Source: Streptomyces sp. BK340 (GTDB lineage Bacteria > Actinomycetota > Actinomycetes > Streptomycetales > Streptomycetaceae). From it: a stretch of 64,000 nucleotides of DNA. Under the pieces are notes generated by a model. That model saw only the letters and a program-made list of their open reading frames with translations, ran no database searches and was not told the DNA's origin. Both the position numbers and the translations under genes were made by a program. Below, one piece after another: positions 55,775 to 64,000 of this stretch (the stretch's first letter is position 1; the number at the start of each line of letters is the position of its first letter). The stretch is from the NCBI RefSeq assembly GCF_007827595.1, contig NZ_VISR01000003.1:124001-188000 (forward strand), in the 5' to 3' direction.

Positions 55775-57490
55775 ATGGGCGAGTCCCGGCATGCGCTGAT
55801 CATCGCCAATGACACGTACGAGGATCAGGGCCTCGAGCAGCTGAGAGCGCCCGGGCACGATGCCGAAGCCCTCTCCGAAGTCCTGGGCGATCCGCAGATC
55901 GGCGACTTCGACGTGGAGGTCATCAGGAACGCGTCGGCCCAGGACATGCGGACGAGCATCGAAGCCTTCTTCTCCGACCGCCGCCGTGACGACAAGCTGG
56001 TGCTGCACTTCTCCTGCCACGGGATCAAGAACGAGTCCGGCGATCTGTACTTCGCCGCCCGCGACACCCAGCCCAAGCTGCTCAACGCCACGGCGGTACC
56101 GGCCCAGTTCGTCTACGGGTGCATGTCCGGTACGCGGGCGGGCTGCACCGCGCTGTTCCTCGACTGCTGCTACGGAGGAGCCTTCTCCCGCGGGGCGTCC
56201 GTGCGCGCCTCACAGGACCTGCACGTCCTCGACGCCTTCACGGGCGAGAAGCCGAGCGGAGGGCGCGGCTGGGCGGTCATCACGGCGTCGAACTCCATGG
56301 AGTACGCCTTCGAGGACGCGAAGCTCACCGAGGGCAGCACCGCGAAACCGTCCGTGTTCACCCACGCGGTGGTGGAGGGCCTGGAGACCGGTGACGCCGA
56401 CCTCAAAGGACGCGGCGAGGTCTGGCTGGACGATCTGTACGAGTACGTCTTCGACCGTGTGAAGGAGCGGAATCCGAATCAGACCCCGAGTAAGACCACC
56501 CAGATGCAGGGCAGCATGCAGCTGGCGCACAGCCGGCGCCGCCGTATCCGGGTCGATGCCGAGCCCCTGCCGCGTCGTGTGCAGGAGGCCCTTCGGAGCA
56601 GAAACGACTTCACTCGCCTCGGTGCCGTCGACGAGGTGAGATCCCGTATGGAGAGCCAGAACCTCTCCATGGCGGAAGGGGCACGCCAGGCTCTGGAGGC
56701 CGTGGCCCGCGACGACACCCATCAGGTGGCGGACAAGGCGCGCCGCGCCTTGAGCGATGCCTGCCTCAGACCCTCCCCGGCTCGCCTGGACTTCGGCCGG
56801 GTGCCCCGGGGCACCGCCGTGCCGCGGCAGTCCGTGGCCCTGCACGGCACCCCCCTTGCCCGCCACTGCGTGGCCCACGCCACGGGCAAGTGGCTGCAGG
56901 TCGAGGAGTCCACCGACGGCCTGACCGTCGGTGTCGACACGTCCGCCGAGGGACGCCTGGCCGGCGACATCGTGCTGAAGGGGGTCGCCGACGACGCCGT
57001 GGTCCACGTCGAGGCCGAGGTGGTGGCGCCGCAGCCCGACGAGCCCCCCGACACCAAGCCCCTCGACAGCGGGCAGAAGGGGCCGAGTGTGACACACCGG
57101 CCCGAGTCCAGACTCCTGCTCGCCCCCGCGCTGGCGGCGGTAGCCCTGGCCCTCGCCGTCACGTCGGTGATCATCTGGATCGTGGCCGTCGTGGCGACGG
57201 TGTACGCGGAGGAAGGCCTCAGGGTGGGGCCGGAGGAGACATTCGCGGGGTCCGCCGGCCATCACGGGGTGATCCCGGCCCTCATCACCGCCCTGATCAC
57301 CGCGACGGCGGCGCTCGTCCTCGGTGCGTTCGCCCGGCGCGATCTCAGCGCGCGGCGCAAGCGCTACACCCCGGGCGCGAAGAGCGCCACGCGTTCCATG
57401 GCCTCGGCGGCGAAGCGCTGCGCGATGCCGGTCTTCGTCCTGACCGTACTCATGAGCATCGCCTACAACATCGTGACCAAACACCTGTGA
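55775..57490 (+). CDS. Caspase-family protease with helical repeats, beta-sandwich and membrane segments
   Basis: A 571-residue protein. A caspase domain (about 1-240) has His82 in HFSCHG and Cys132 in FLDCCYGGAF as the dyad. A HEAT-like helical stretch follows (about 262-330, with RLGAVDEVRSRM). An Ig-like beta-sandwich (about 336-416, ARLDFGRVPRGTAVP to VVHVEAEV) leads to a Pro-rich linker and three membrane segments near residues 448-475, 499-519 and 551-568. It is preceded by an EACC1-like gene 2 bases upstream. In bacterial conflict systems such caspases cleave effectors or targets after infection or damage sensing. Membrane anchoring suggests action at, or on, the membrane. Confidence 0.88.
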   Translation: MGESRHALIIANDTYEDQGLEQLRAPGHDAEALSEVLGDPQIGDFDVEVIRNASAQDMRTSIEAFFSDRRRDDKLVLHFSCHGIKNESGDLYFAARDTQPKLLNATAVPAQFVYGCMSGTRAGCTALFLDCCYGGAFSRGASVRASQDLHVLDAFTGEKPSGGRGWAVITASNSMEYAFEDAKLTEGSTAKPSVFTHAVVEGLETGDADLKGRGEVWLDDLYEYVFDRVKERNPNQTPSKTTQMQGSMQLAHSRRRRIRVDAEPLPRRVQEALRSRNDFTRLGAVDEVRSRMESQNLSMAEGARQALEAVARDDTHQVADKARRALSDACLRPSPARLDFGRVPRGTAVPRQSVALHGTPLARHCVAHATGKWLQVEESTDGLTVGVDTSAEGRLAGDIVLKGVADDAVVHVEAEVVAPQPDEPPDTKPLDSGQKGPSVTHRPESRLLLAPALAAVALALAVTSVIIWIVAVVATVYAEEGLRVGPEETFAGSAGHHGVIPALITALITATAALVLGAFARRDLSARRKRYTPGAKSATRSMASAAKRCAMPVFVLTVLMSIAYNIVTKHL

Positions 57491-57499
57491 ACGCGCCGA

Positions 57500-58363
57500 C
57501 TACTTCAGCAGCCGCGACATCCTCCGGTCCGCCAGCGGCTTGCCCCCCGTCTGGCAGGTCGGGCAGTACTGGAGCGAGGAGTCGCTGAAGGAGACCTCGC
57601 GGATGGTGTCGCCGCAGACCGGGCAGGGCTCGCCGGTGCGGCCGTGCACGCGCAGGCCGGTCTTCTTCTCCGCCTTCAGGCGTCCCGCGGCGTGGCCCCG
57701 GGAGCGCTCGACCGCCTCGGTGAGGGTGGTGCGCAGCGCCGCGTAGAGCCGCCCGGTCTCCTCGGCGGTCAGGGACGCGGCGAGTTTGAACGGGGACATC
57801 TTCGCCGCGTGGAGGATCTCGTCGCTGTAGGCATTGCCCACCCCGGCGATCAGGCTCTGGTCCCGCAGGGCACCCTTGATCTGGCGCCGTTCGTCCTTCA
57901 GCAGGGCGGCGAAGCGGTCCTCGCCGAAGTCGGCGGCGAGCGGGTCCGGGCCGAGGCGGGCCACGCCGGGCACCTCCCGCGGGTCACGGACGATGTACAC
58001 GGCGAGCTTCTTCTGGGTGCCGGCCTCGGTGAGGTCGAAGCCCGCGCCGGTCTCCAGGGCGGCGCGCAGAGCGAGGGGACCCTTTCCGGGGCGCGGCAGG
58101 CCGTCCGGCAGCCGGTCCTTCCACTGCAGCCAGCCCGCGCGGGCCAGATGGGTGACGAAGTGCAGGCCGGAGCCGCCCTCGATGTCGAGGAACTTCCCGT
58201 GCCGGTGCACGGCGGTGACCTCGCTGCCCTCGAACGCGCCGACCGGAGGGTCGTACGTCTTCAGGACGCTGATCGCGACGGGCAGCACCCGTACGACCTC
58301 GTGGCCGACCAGGTTCTCGGTCAGGAAGTCCTTGAGGGCTTCCACCTCGGGGAGTTCCGGCAT
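57500..58363 (-). CDS. Fpg/Nei-family DNA glycosylase
   Basis: A 287-residue DNA repair enzyme. N-terminal MPELPEVEALKDFL gives the catalytic Pro2 and Glu3. The H2TH motif region (QSLIAGVGNAYSDEILH) is intact, and the C-terminal zinc finger is CPVCGDTIRE with CPTCQTGGK. It excises oxidised bases by base-excision repair and cleaves the abasic site. Substrate preference between 8-oxoguanine and pyrimidines cannot be told; the sequence resembles the Streptomyces Fpg/Nei paralogues rather than canonical MutM. It converges on the caspase gene, 9 bases apart. Confidence 0.92.
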   Translation of the reverse strand: MPELPEVEALKDFLTENLVGHEVVRVLPVAISVLKTYDPPVGAFEGSEVTAVHRHGKFLDIEGGSGLHFVTHLARAGWLQWKDRLPDGLPRPGKGPLALRAALETGAGFDLTEAGTQKKLAVYIVRDPREVPGVARLGPDPLAADFGEDRFAALLKDERRQIKGALRDQSLIAGVGNAYSDEILHAAKMSPFKLAASLTAEETGRLYAALRTTLTEAVERSRGHAAGRLKAEKKTGLRVHGRTGEPCPVCGDTIREVSFSDSSLQYCPTCQTGGKPLADRRMSRLLK

Positions 58364-58394
58364 AGGTCCAGAGTGCCATCCGGGGCCCCTGTGG

Positions 58395-60482
58395 TCAGGT
58401 GTGCTCGCACGCCAGGAACTCGCACCACACGCACTTGCCGCCGCCGCGCGCCTCCACGCCCCAGACGTCGGCGAGCCGGTCGACGAGGAGCAGTCCGCGC
58501 CCGGAGACCCCGTCCACCCCGGCGTCGCGGCGGCGCGGCAGGGCGCTGGAGGAGTCCTCGACCTCGACGCGCAGCCGGCGGCCGCTGCCCTCGAGGACCC
58601 GCAGGGTGACGATCGCCGAGCCCTCGGTGTGCATCAGGGCATTGGTGATGAGTTCGCCGGCGACCAGCTCGATCTCGTCGGCCCGGTCCCGGGCGCCCCA
58701 GGAGCGGACCGCGGCACAGATCATGTGCCGGGCATGGCTGAGGGCCTCCGGGTCGCCGGGGGCCACGTGCTGCCGGAGCCGGCCGCCCGGCCGCGGCGCC
58801 TCGGGGACGCGGCGGCGCAGCAGGAGCAGGGCCACGTCGTCGTCGCCGCCCCGCTCCTCGGCCACCTCGATCAGCCGGGTGGCGAGATCGCGTACCTCGT
58901 CCGGGCCCTTGGCGATGAGGTCCGTGAGGGCGTCCAGACCGTCGTCGAGGTCGGAGCCGGGCTGCTCGACCAGCCCGTCGGTGCACAGCAGCAGGGTGTG
59001 GCCGGGATCGAGTTCGAGGGTGGAGACGGGGTACTCCAGCCGGCCGAACTCGGCGGAGAGGCCGAGCGGCAGCCCGCCCTCGACGGGGACTCGGCGGCAG
59101 CTGCCGTCGGTGTGCCGGACCAGCGGGTCGATGTGTCCGGCACGGACCACCTGGACGACCCCGGTGGACAGGTCCGCTTCCGCGTACAGGCAGGTGGCGA
59201 AGCGGTCGGTGTCGAGTTCGTGCAGGAACACGGAGGCGCGGGCCATCACGGTGGCCGGGGTGTGTCCCTCGGCGGCGTAGGCGCGCAGCACGATCCGCAG
59301 CTGGCCCATCACCGCCGCCGCGTGCGTGTCGTGGCCCTGTACGTCGCCGATCACCGCGCCGACCCGGCCGCCGGGCAGCGGGATGAGGTCGTACCAGTCC
59401 CCGCCGATGTCCCGGCCGAGGGCGCCCCCGGCGGTGGCGGCGCGGTAGCGGACGGCTACGTCGGCCCCGCGGACGCTCGGGATGGTACGGGGCAGCATGG
59501 CCTGCTGGAGGCCCTGGGCGAGGTCCTTCTCCTGCTCGTAGAGCATGGCCCGCTGCAGGCTCTGCGCGATGCTGCTGCCGAGGGCGACGAGGACGTTGCG
59601 CTCTTCGGGCGAGAAGCCGCTGCGGTCGTTGTAGAGCAGGCCCATCGCGCCGATCGGGCGGGCCTGGGCGATCAGCGGCAGATAGGCGGCGGAGGTGATG
59701 TGCATGTCCGTGATGTGCGGCCACAGGATGGGAAAGCGTTCGGAGAACTCCTCCGCCGACTCGATGAAGCACGGGCTGAGGGTCCGCACCGCCTCGCCCA
59801 TCGGGTAGGGCTCGTCGATCCGGGTGATGCGGGTGCCGGGCACGTAGGTGCCCGTGGGGCCCTCGGCGACCAGCCGGATGCGGCCGGCCTCGACCAGACC
59901 GAGGACCATGCTGGTGGAGCCGAGCAGGGTCAGGCCCTGGACATCCGTGACGACGTCGATGACGTCCTGGACGGTACGGGCGTGGGCGAGGGCGGCCGTG
60001 GCGATCTGGACAACGTTTGTCTGGTCGCGCCGCGCGGCGTACTGCCCGGCCACGTCCCTGCGGACCACGCGTTCGCCCAGCTCGTCGGTGGCGTCCCGGA
60101 TGATCCCGATGATCCGGCGCGGGCGGCCCGTGTCGTCACGTCGTATGTAACCCTGGGTGTGGGTCCAGCGCAGGGTGCCGTCGCGGCGCCGGACGCGGAA
60201 GTACGCGCCGTAGTTCTCCCGGCCGTCCTTGATGGCCTGGGCGACCAGGAGGTCGAGGCGGTGGCCCTCCGCGGCGGGCACCCGTACGGACAGGTGCTCG
60301 GGGTGACCGTCGTACTCGTCGGGGCGCAGGTCGAAGATCTCGTGCGCCTGGGCGTCCATGCTGAACAGACCGGTGTCCAGGTCCCAGTCGAAGCTGCCCA
60401 TACGGTTGAGCGCCAGGATCGGATCCGGGTGGACGAGCCAGTCCTCCGGGAGTGACAGGGCACTCGCCGCCCGATCAGCCAT
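58395..60482 (-). CDS. PAS-GAF-SpoIIE phosphatase-HATPase regulator
   Basis: A 695-residue signalling protein. A PAS domain comes first (about 20-140, LDTGLFSMDAQAHEIFD). A GAF domain follows (about 150-310, ESAEEFSERFPILWPHIT). The PP2C/SpoIIE phosphatase domain (about 325-545) has GGDWYDLIPLPGGRVGAVIG and DGLVEQPGSDLDDGLDAL. The C-terminal histidine-kinase-like ATPase (about 565-695) has ELVAGELITNALMHTEG and GRGLLLVDRLADVWGVE. Such fusions phosphorylate and dephosphorylate anti-anti-sigma factors. It probably controls an alternative sigma factor (SigB/SigF family) in response to a ligand. Confidence 0.9.
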   Translation of the reverse strand: MADRAASALSLPEDWLVHPDPILALNRMGSFDWDLDTGLFSMDAQAHEIFDLRPDEYDGHPEHLSVRVPAAEGHRLDLLVAQAIKDGRENYGAYFRVRRRDGTLRWTHTQGYIRRDDTGRPRRIIGIIRDATDELGERVVRRDVAGQYAARRDQTNVVQIATAALAHARTVQDVIDVVTDVQGLTLLGSTSMVLGLVEAGRIRLVAEGPTGTYVPGTRITRIDEPYPMGEAVRTLSPCFIESAEEFSERFPILWPHITDMHITSAAYLPLIAQARPIGAMGLLYNDRSGFSPEERNVLVALGSSIAQSLQRAMLYEQEKDLAQGLQQAMLPRTIPSVRGADVAVRYRAATAGGALGRDIGGDWYDLIPLPGGRVGAVIGDVQGHDTHAAAVMGQLRIVLRAYAAEGHTPATVMARASVFLHELDTDRFATCLYAEADLSTGVVQVVRAGHIDPLVRHTDGSCRRVPVEGGLPLGLSAEFGRLEYPVSTLELDPGHTLLLCTDGLVEQPGSDLDDGLDALTDLIAKGPDEVRDLATRLIEVAEERGGDDDVALLLLRRRVPEAPRPGGRLRQHVAPGDPEALSHARHMICAAVRSWGARDRADEIELVAGELITNALMHTEGSAIVTLRVLEGSGRRLRVEVEDSSSALPRRRDAGVDGVSGRGLLLVDRLADVWGVEARGGGKCVWCEFLACEHT

Positions 60483-60633
60483 GGGGCCACCTTGCCAGGG
60501 TTTGTCCGATTATTCGACCGCTGGCTCCCAGCTGCGGCGGTTACACACACGAGGACACGCGGTACCTGGAGTGACGAGCACCGCCGGGACACCGTCGTCG
60601 CGGCGGCCACAATGGAGGCAGGAGCGCACCGCC

Positions 60634-62055
60634 GTGGACTGGTTCACCGCACCCGAGTACTGGCTGAGCCGGCTGGTCTTCCAGCGGGCCCTGGCCGGCC
60701 TCTACCTCGTCGCGTTCCTGGTGGCCGCCCTGCAGTTCCGGGCCCTGCTCGGCGAGCGCGGCATGCTGCCGATCCCCCGCTACACGGCGCGCATCCCCTT
60801 CAGACGCGCCCCGAGCCTGTTCCAGCTGCACTATTCGGACCGCTTCTTCGCGACGTGCGCCTGGGCGGGCTGCGCGGTGTCGGCGGCCCTGCTGGCCGGC
60901 GCGGACTCGCTGCTGCCGCTGTGGAGCGGCATCCTGCTGTGGCTGGTGCCGTGGGCGCTGTACCTGTCGATCGTCAACGTGGGGCAGACGTGGTACGCGT
61001 TCGGCTGGGAGTCGCTGCTGCTGGAGGTCGGTTTCCTGGCCGCCTTCCTGGGCAACGACGAGGTCGCGCCGCCGGTCGTCGTCCTGTTCCTGCTGCGCTG
61101 GATCCTGTTCCGGGTCGAGTTCGGCGCCGGACTGATCAAGCTCCGGGGCGACGCGTGCTGGCGCGAGCTGACGTGCCTGTACTACCACCACGAGACGCAG
61201 CCGATGCCGGGCCCGCTGAGCTGGTTCTTCCATCACCTGCCGAAACCGCTGCACCGGGTGGAGGTCGCCGCGAACCACTTCACCCAGCTGGTCGTGCCCG
61301 TGCTGCTGTTCACCCCGCAGCCGATCGCCTCGGCCGCGGCCGCGCTGATGATCGTCACCCAGCTGTGGCTGGTGCTGTCGGGCAACTTCTCCTGGCTGAA
61401 CTGGATCACCATCGTGGTGGCGCTGTCGGCGCTGCGGCTGCCCGCTACGGCACCGTCCGTGTCCGCGGCACCGCTCTGGTACGAGATCGTGGTGCTGGCG
61501 GTCGCGGCTCTGCTGGTCTTCCTGAGCTACCACCCGGTGACGAACATGATCTCCCGGCGCCAGGTCATGAACCGCTCCTTCGACCCTCTGCACCTGGTGA
61601 ACACCTACGGCGCGTTCGGCAGCGTCAGCCGGATCCGCCACGAGGTGGTGGTCGAGGGCACGCTGGACGACATGCCGCGGGAGGACTCGGAGTGGCGGGA
61701 GTACGAGTTCAGGGGGAAACCCGGCGATCCCCGGCACTGGCCACGCCAGTTCGCGCCCTACCATCTGCGCCTGGACTGGCTGATGTGGTTCGCCGCGCTG
61801 TCCCCCGCCTACGCCGGCGACTGGTTCGGCGGCCTGGTGGAGCGGCTGCTGGAGAACGACCGCGACACCCTGAGGCTCCTGCGCCGCTCGCCCTTCCCGC
61901 CGGACACCCCGCCCCGCTTCGTCCGCGCCCGCCTCTTCCGCTACCGCTACACCACCTGGCAGGAGCTGCGGGAGACAGGAGCGTGCTGGGAGCGGGTGTA
62001 CGTCCGGGACTGGCTGCCGCCGACGCGGCTGGCCCGGACGGCTCAGAGGTCGTAG
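60634..62055 (+). CDS. Lipase maturation factor-like (LMF1) membrane protein
   Basis: A 473-residue membrane protein from GTG 60634 with AGGAG 10 bases upstream. It starts WFTAPEYWLSRLVFQRALAG. About 8 membrane spans follow, including LQFRALLGERGMLPIPRYTA. Conserved blocks are NVGQTWYAFGWESLLLEVGF, FRVEFGAGLIKLRGDACWRE, LYYHHETQPMPGPLSW and PRHWPRQFAPYHLRLDWL. This is the lipase-maturation-factor family, ER chaperones in animals but of unknown role in bacteria. It is divergent from the phosphatase gene and its end overlaps the amidohydrolase gene by 13 bases. Confidence 0.87.
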   Translation: MDWFTAPEYWLSRLVFQRALAGLYLVAFLVAALQFRALLGERGMLPIPRYTARIPFRRAPSLFQLHYSDRFFATCAWAGCAVSAALLAGADSLLPLWSGILLWLVPWALYLSIVNVGQTWYAFGWESLLLEVGFLAAFLGNDEVAPPVVVLFLLRWILFRVEFGAGLIKLRGDACWRELTCLYYHHETQPMPGPLSWFFHHLPKPLHRVEVAANHFTQLVVPVLLFTPQPIASAAAALMIVTQLWLVLSGNFSWLNWITIVVALSALRLPATAPSVSAAPLWYEIVVLAVAALLVFLSYHPVTNMISRRQVMNRSFDPLHLVNTYGAFGSVSRIRHEVVVEGTLDDMPREDSEWREYEFRGKPGDPRHWPRQFAPYHLRLDWLMWFAALSPAYAGDWFGGLVERLLENDRDTLRLLRRSPFPPDTPPRFVRARLFRYRYTTWQELRETGACWERVYVRDWLPPTRLARTAQRS

Positions 62056-62882
62056 ACCCGGCCGGCGGTGCCCTCGTACAGGGCGGTCCGCTCGGCCGCG
62101 CCGAGACCTGACGTCAGCTCCCCCGTGATGTCGTGGACTTGCGTGTAGGTGGCGGCCAGCGTGCACACCGGCCAGTCGGAACCGGACATGAGCCGGTCGG
62201 GGCCGAAGGCCTCCAGAGCGGTCTCCGCGTACGGCCGCAGGTCGTCGGTCGCCCAGGAGGCGGGGTCGGCCTCCGTGACCAGACCGGAGAGTTTGGCGAC
62301 GGTGTTGGGGAGGCCGGCCAGGGCGCGCACGGCCGTGGCCCAGGGCTCGAGTTCACCGGAGGCGATGGGCGGCTTTCCCAAGTGGTCCAGGACGAAGACG
62401 AGTTGAGGCAGGTACGCGGCCGCATCGGCGCAGGCCGGGAGCTGACGGGGCAGGACCACGAGGTCGTAGACCAGGCCCGCGTCGGCCACGGCGGCCAGGC
62501 CGCGCCGAACGTCGGCCCGCAGGAGCCACTGCGGGTCCGGTTCGCCCTGCACCTGGTGGCGGATGCCCTTCAGGTAGGCACCGCCGGGGAGTTCGCGCAG
62601 GCGGGCCAGTTCGTCGGCGAGGTCGGGGCGGGTGAGGTCGGCCCAGCCGACCACGCCCGCGACGAGGTCGTGTCCGGCCGCCAGGGCCAGCAGCTCGGGG
62701 GTCTCCTCGGGGACGGTGACCGTCTGGACCAGCACGGTGCGGTCCACTCCGGCCGCCCGTGCCTCCGGTTCCAGGTCGGCGAGGGTGAAGTTCCTTCTCA
62801 GCGGCTGGAGTTCGGGACCTCGGATCCAGTCCTGGTCGCGGACCGAGAGGTCCCAGACGTGGTGGTGGGCGTCGACGGTCAC
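62043..62882 (-). CDS. Amidohydrolase-family lactonase (sugar lactone type)
   Basis: A 279-residue TIM-barrel metal hydrolase from GTG 62882. It opens TVDAHHHVWDLSVRDQDW, where the HxH motif binds metal. It continues VLVQTVTVPEETPELLALAA, FVLDHLGKPPIASGE and RLMSGSDWPVC. The family includes L-fuconolactone and L-rhamnonolactone hydrolases. It overlaps the upstream L-rhamnose mutarotase-like gene by 4 bases and, with the aldo/keto reductase, would hydrolyse the lactone from sugar oxidation. Confidence 0.88.
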   Translation of the reverse strand: MTVDAHHHVWDLSVRDQDWIRGPELQPLRRNFTLADLEPEARAAGVDRTVLVQTVTVPEETPELLALAAGHDLVAGVVGWADLTRPDLADELARLRELPGGAYLKGIRHQVQGEPDPQWLLRADVRRGLAAVADAGLVYDLVVLPRQLPACADAAAYLPQLVFVLDHLGKPPIASGELEPWATAVRALAGLPNTVAKLSGLVTEADPASWATDDLRPYAETALEAFGPDRLMSGSDWPVCTLAATYTQVHDITGELTSGLGAAERTALYEGTAGRVYDL

Positions 62883-63193
62883 GGCAGCTCCCAGACGACG
62901 GGCAGCCCGGCTTCCGCACCGCCCTGCGAGTAGTCGTGCACGACGTCGAGCAGCTCGGCCATCCGGGCCTGCCAGGCGACGTTGACCGGCAGCTCTTCGA
63001 GTGCGGCCAGGAGCCGGCCGTAGTCCTCGCACTCCAGGACGTGGAAGAGATCGGTGTTGCTGCGCCAGATGGTCCAGGAGGTGGCTCCGGCGGCCCGGAT
63101 GGCGTCGGTGAGTTCCTTCGGGACCTCTCGGTGGGCTGCCTCGTAGTCGGCGATGCGGTCGGTGCGGACCTTCGTGTGCAGGGCGACTCTCAT
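62879..63193 (-). CDS. L-rhamnose (or L-fucose) mutarotase-like protein
   Basis: A 104-residue protein of the RhaU/FucU-like family that interconverts alpha and beta sugar anomers. It reads MRVALHTKVRTDRIADYEAA, HREVPKELTDAIRAAG, DLFHVLECEDYG and a C-terminal VVWELP. Length fits (about 104). It overlaps the preceding aldo/keto reductase gene and the following amidohydrolase gene by 4 bases each, so all three are co-translated. Confidence 0.88.
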   Translation of the reverse strand: MRVALHTKVRTDRIADYEAAHREVPKELTDAIRAAGATSWTIWRSNTDLFHVLECEDYGRLLAALEELPVNVAWQARMAELLDVVHDYSQGGAEAGLPVVWELP

Positions 63194-64000
63194 GACGGCT
63201 CCTCGGGCGGCAGCAGACCGGTGTCACGCAGTTCCTGCCAGAAGGCGGACGGCACAGGCGTGGCGAACTGCTCGGCGCAGTCGTGCGCTTCGGCCGCGGA
63301 GCGGGCTCCGGCCAGGACGCTCGCGACGGCCGGGTGCGCGGCGCAGAAGGCCAGGGCGGCGGCGCGCAGGCTGATGCCGTGCCGGCCGGCGACCGCCTTC
63401 AGGCGCAGGGCGCGGTCCAGCATCTCCTGCGGTGCCCGGGTGTAGTTGTACGTCGACTCGGGGGTCGGATCCGCCAGCAGGCCCGAGTTGAAGGCGCCGC
63501 CGATGACGACCGACACCCCTCGCGACGCGGCCTCGGGCAGCAGCTCGGCCGCCGCGCTCCGGTCGAGCAGGGTGTACCGGCCCGCGCAGAGCACCACGTC
63601 CACGTCCGTGTCACGGACGAACCGGGTGAGCATCTCCGCCTGGTTCATGCCCGCGCCGATCGCGCCCACGACACCCTCCGAGCGGAGCTTCTCCAGGGCG
63701 GGATAGCCCTCACGGAAGGCCTGCTCGGCGTGGTCGTCGGGGTCGTGGAGGTAGACGACGTCCACCCGGTCGAGGCCGAGCCGGTCCAGGCTCGCCTCCA
63801 GGGTGCGGCGGATGCCGTCGGCGCCGAAGTCCCGGACGCGGCGGTGGTCGGCGGGGACGGCGAAGCCGTTCGCCAGGTCGTCTCCCGTGCCGTCGGCGGG
63901 TTCCAGGCGGCGGCCGACCTTCGTGGAGACCGTGTAGGCGGCGCGGTCGTACGCCCGCAGGGCCGCGCCCAGGCGCCGTTCGGACCGGCCGAGGCCGTAG
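63190..64000 (-). CDS. Aldo/keto reductase, L-fucose dehydrogenase type (N-terminus outside the window)
   Basis: The visible 270 codons begin inside the protein at YGLGRSERRLGAAL, so the start and the first part of the barrel lie past the window edge. The sequence carries the aldo/keto reductase blocks STKVGRRL, SLDRLGLDRVDVVYLHDP, GVVGAIGAGMNQAEML and SVVIGGAFNSGLLAD. It ends at the coupled mutarotase gene. The relatives oxidise L-fucose or D-threo-aldoses, or act on pyridoxal. Next to a mutarotase and lactonase, a sugar dehydrogenase role is most likely. Confidence 0.85.
   Translation of the reverse strand, partial: YGLGRSERRLGAALRAYDRAAYTVSTKVGRRLEPADGTGDDLANGFAVPADHRRVRDFGADGIRRTLEASLDRLGLDRVDVVYLHDPDDHAEQAFREGYPALEKLRSEGVVGAIGAGMNQAEMLTRFVRDTDVDVVLCAGRYTLLDRSAAAELLPEAASRGVSVVIGGAFNSGLLADPTPESTYNYTRAPQEMLDRALRLKAVAGRHGISLRAAALAFCAAHPAVASVLAGARSAAEAHDCAEQFATPVPSAFWQELRDTGLLPPEEPS

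Overview
This is a chromosomal stretch of a Streptomyces species or a very close relative. Base composition is about 70-73% G+C with strong third-position bias. Many genes start with GTG or overlap their neighbour in ATGA/GTGA junctions. The gene families are typical of Streptomyces: ergothioneine operon, RmdA-type PAS-GGDEF-EAL protein, class F sortase, SpoIIE-type PP2C phosphatase, MT0933-like protein and LysX fusion. From memory, the order egtABCD, orphan lipoprotein, sdhCAB, LysR, rmdA resembles the SCO0910-SCO0930 region of S. coelicolor; no alignment was run. I saw no rRNA, tRNA, CRISPR array or complete insertion sequence, and no in-frame TTA codon by eye.

Layout. 0-6.9 kb: a Tat-exported molybdenum hydroxylase pair cut by the window edge, an amidase, an NfeD-like/SPFH (flotillin-like) pair and a lipoprotein polysaccharide deacetylase. 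7.0-10.25 kb: a conflict-like accessory patch with a small unknown protein coupled to an HExxH metallopeptidase, a PemK/MazF-type toxin without antitoxin, a 179-bp MITE with 26-bp terminal inverted repeats, and a PARG-like macrodomain protein. 10.5-14.9 kb: egtABCD, fully coupled, for ergothioneine. 14.9-18.2 kb: orphan sugar-binding lipoprotein with a DasR-like operator, dodecin, HAD phosphatase and luciferase-like monooxygenase. 18.2-25.1 kb: AAA+ disaggregase, MT0933-like small protein, UvrA-like ABC ATPase and an OlsB-OlsA pair for ornithine lipids. 25.3-29.7 kb: sdhCAB and a divergent LysR regulator. 29.7-33.7 kb: GntR regulator and two APC permeases.

34.1-37.0 kb: c-di-GMP protein coupled to an S-adenosyl methyltransferase. 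37.3-42.6 kb: cell-surface block with a YxFxxD-repeat lipoprotein, Pro/Thr-rich wall protein, bestrophin-like membrane protein, Asn/Gly-rich secreted protein, class F sortase and Tat-exported deacetylase. 42.8-53.0 kb: MFS transporter, LysX (lysyl-phosphatidylglycerol synthase fused to lysyl-tRNA synthetase), universal stress protein, MFS/LysR pair, cationic amino acid permease and CapA-like lipoprotein. 53.2-55.2 kb: ECF sigma factor, unknown protein and zinc-binding anti-sigma-like protein.

55.4-57.5 kb holds the most interesting locus: a two-gene EACC1-like plus caspase operon. The caspase carries helical repeats, a beta-sandwich and three C-terminal membrane segments, and two overlapping inverted repeats lie just upstream. 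I read it as a membrane-anchored caspase conflict module. 57.5-64 kb: Fpg/Nei glycosylase, PAS-GAF-SpoIIE-HATPase regulator, LMF1-like membrane protein and the start of a deoxy-sugar (L-fucose/L-rhamnose type) oxidation cluster.
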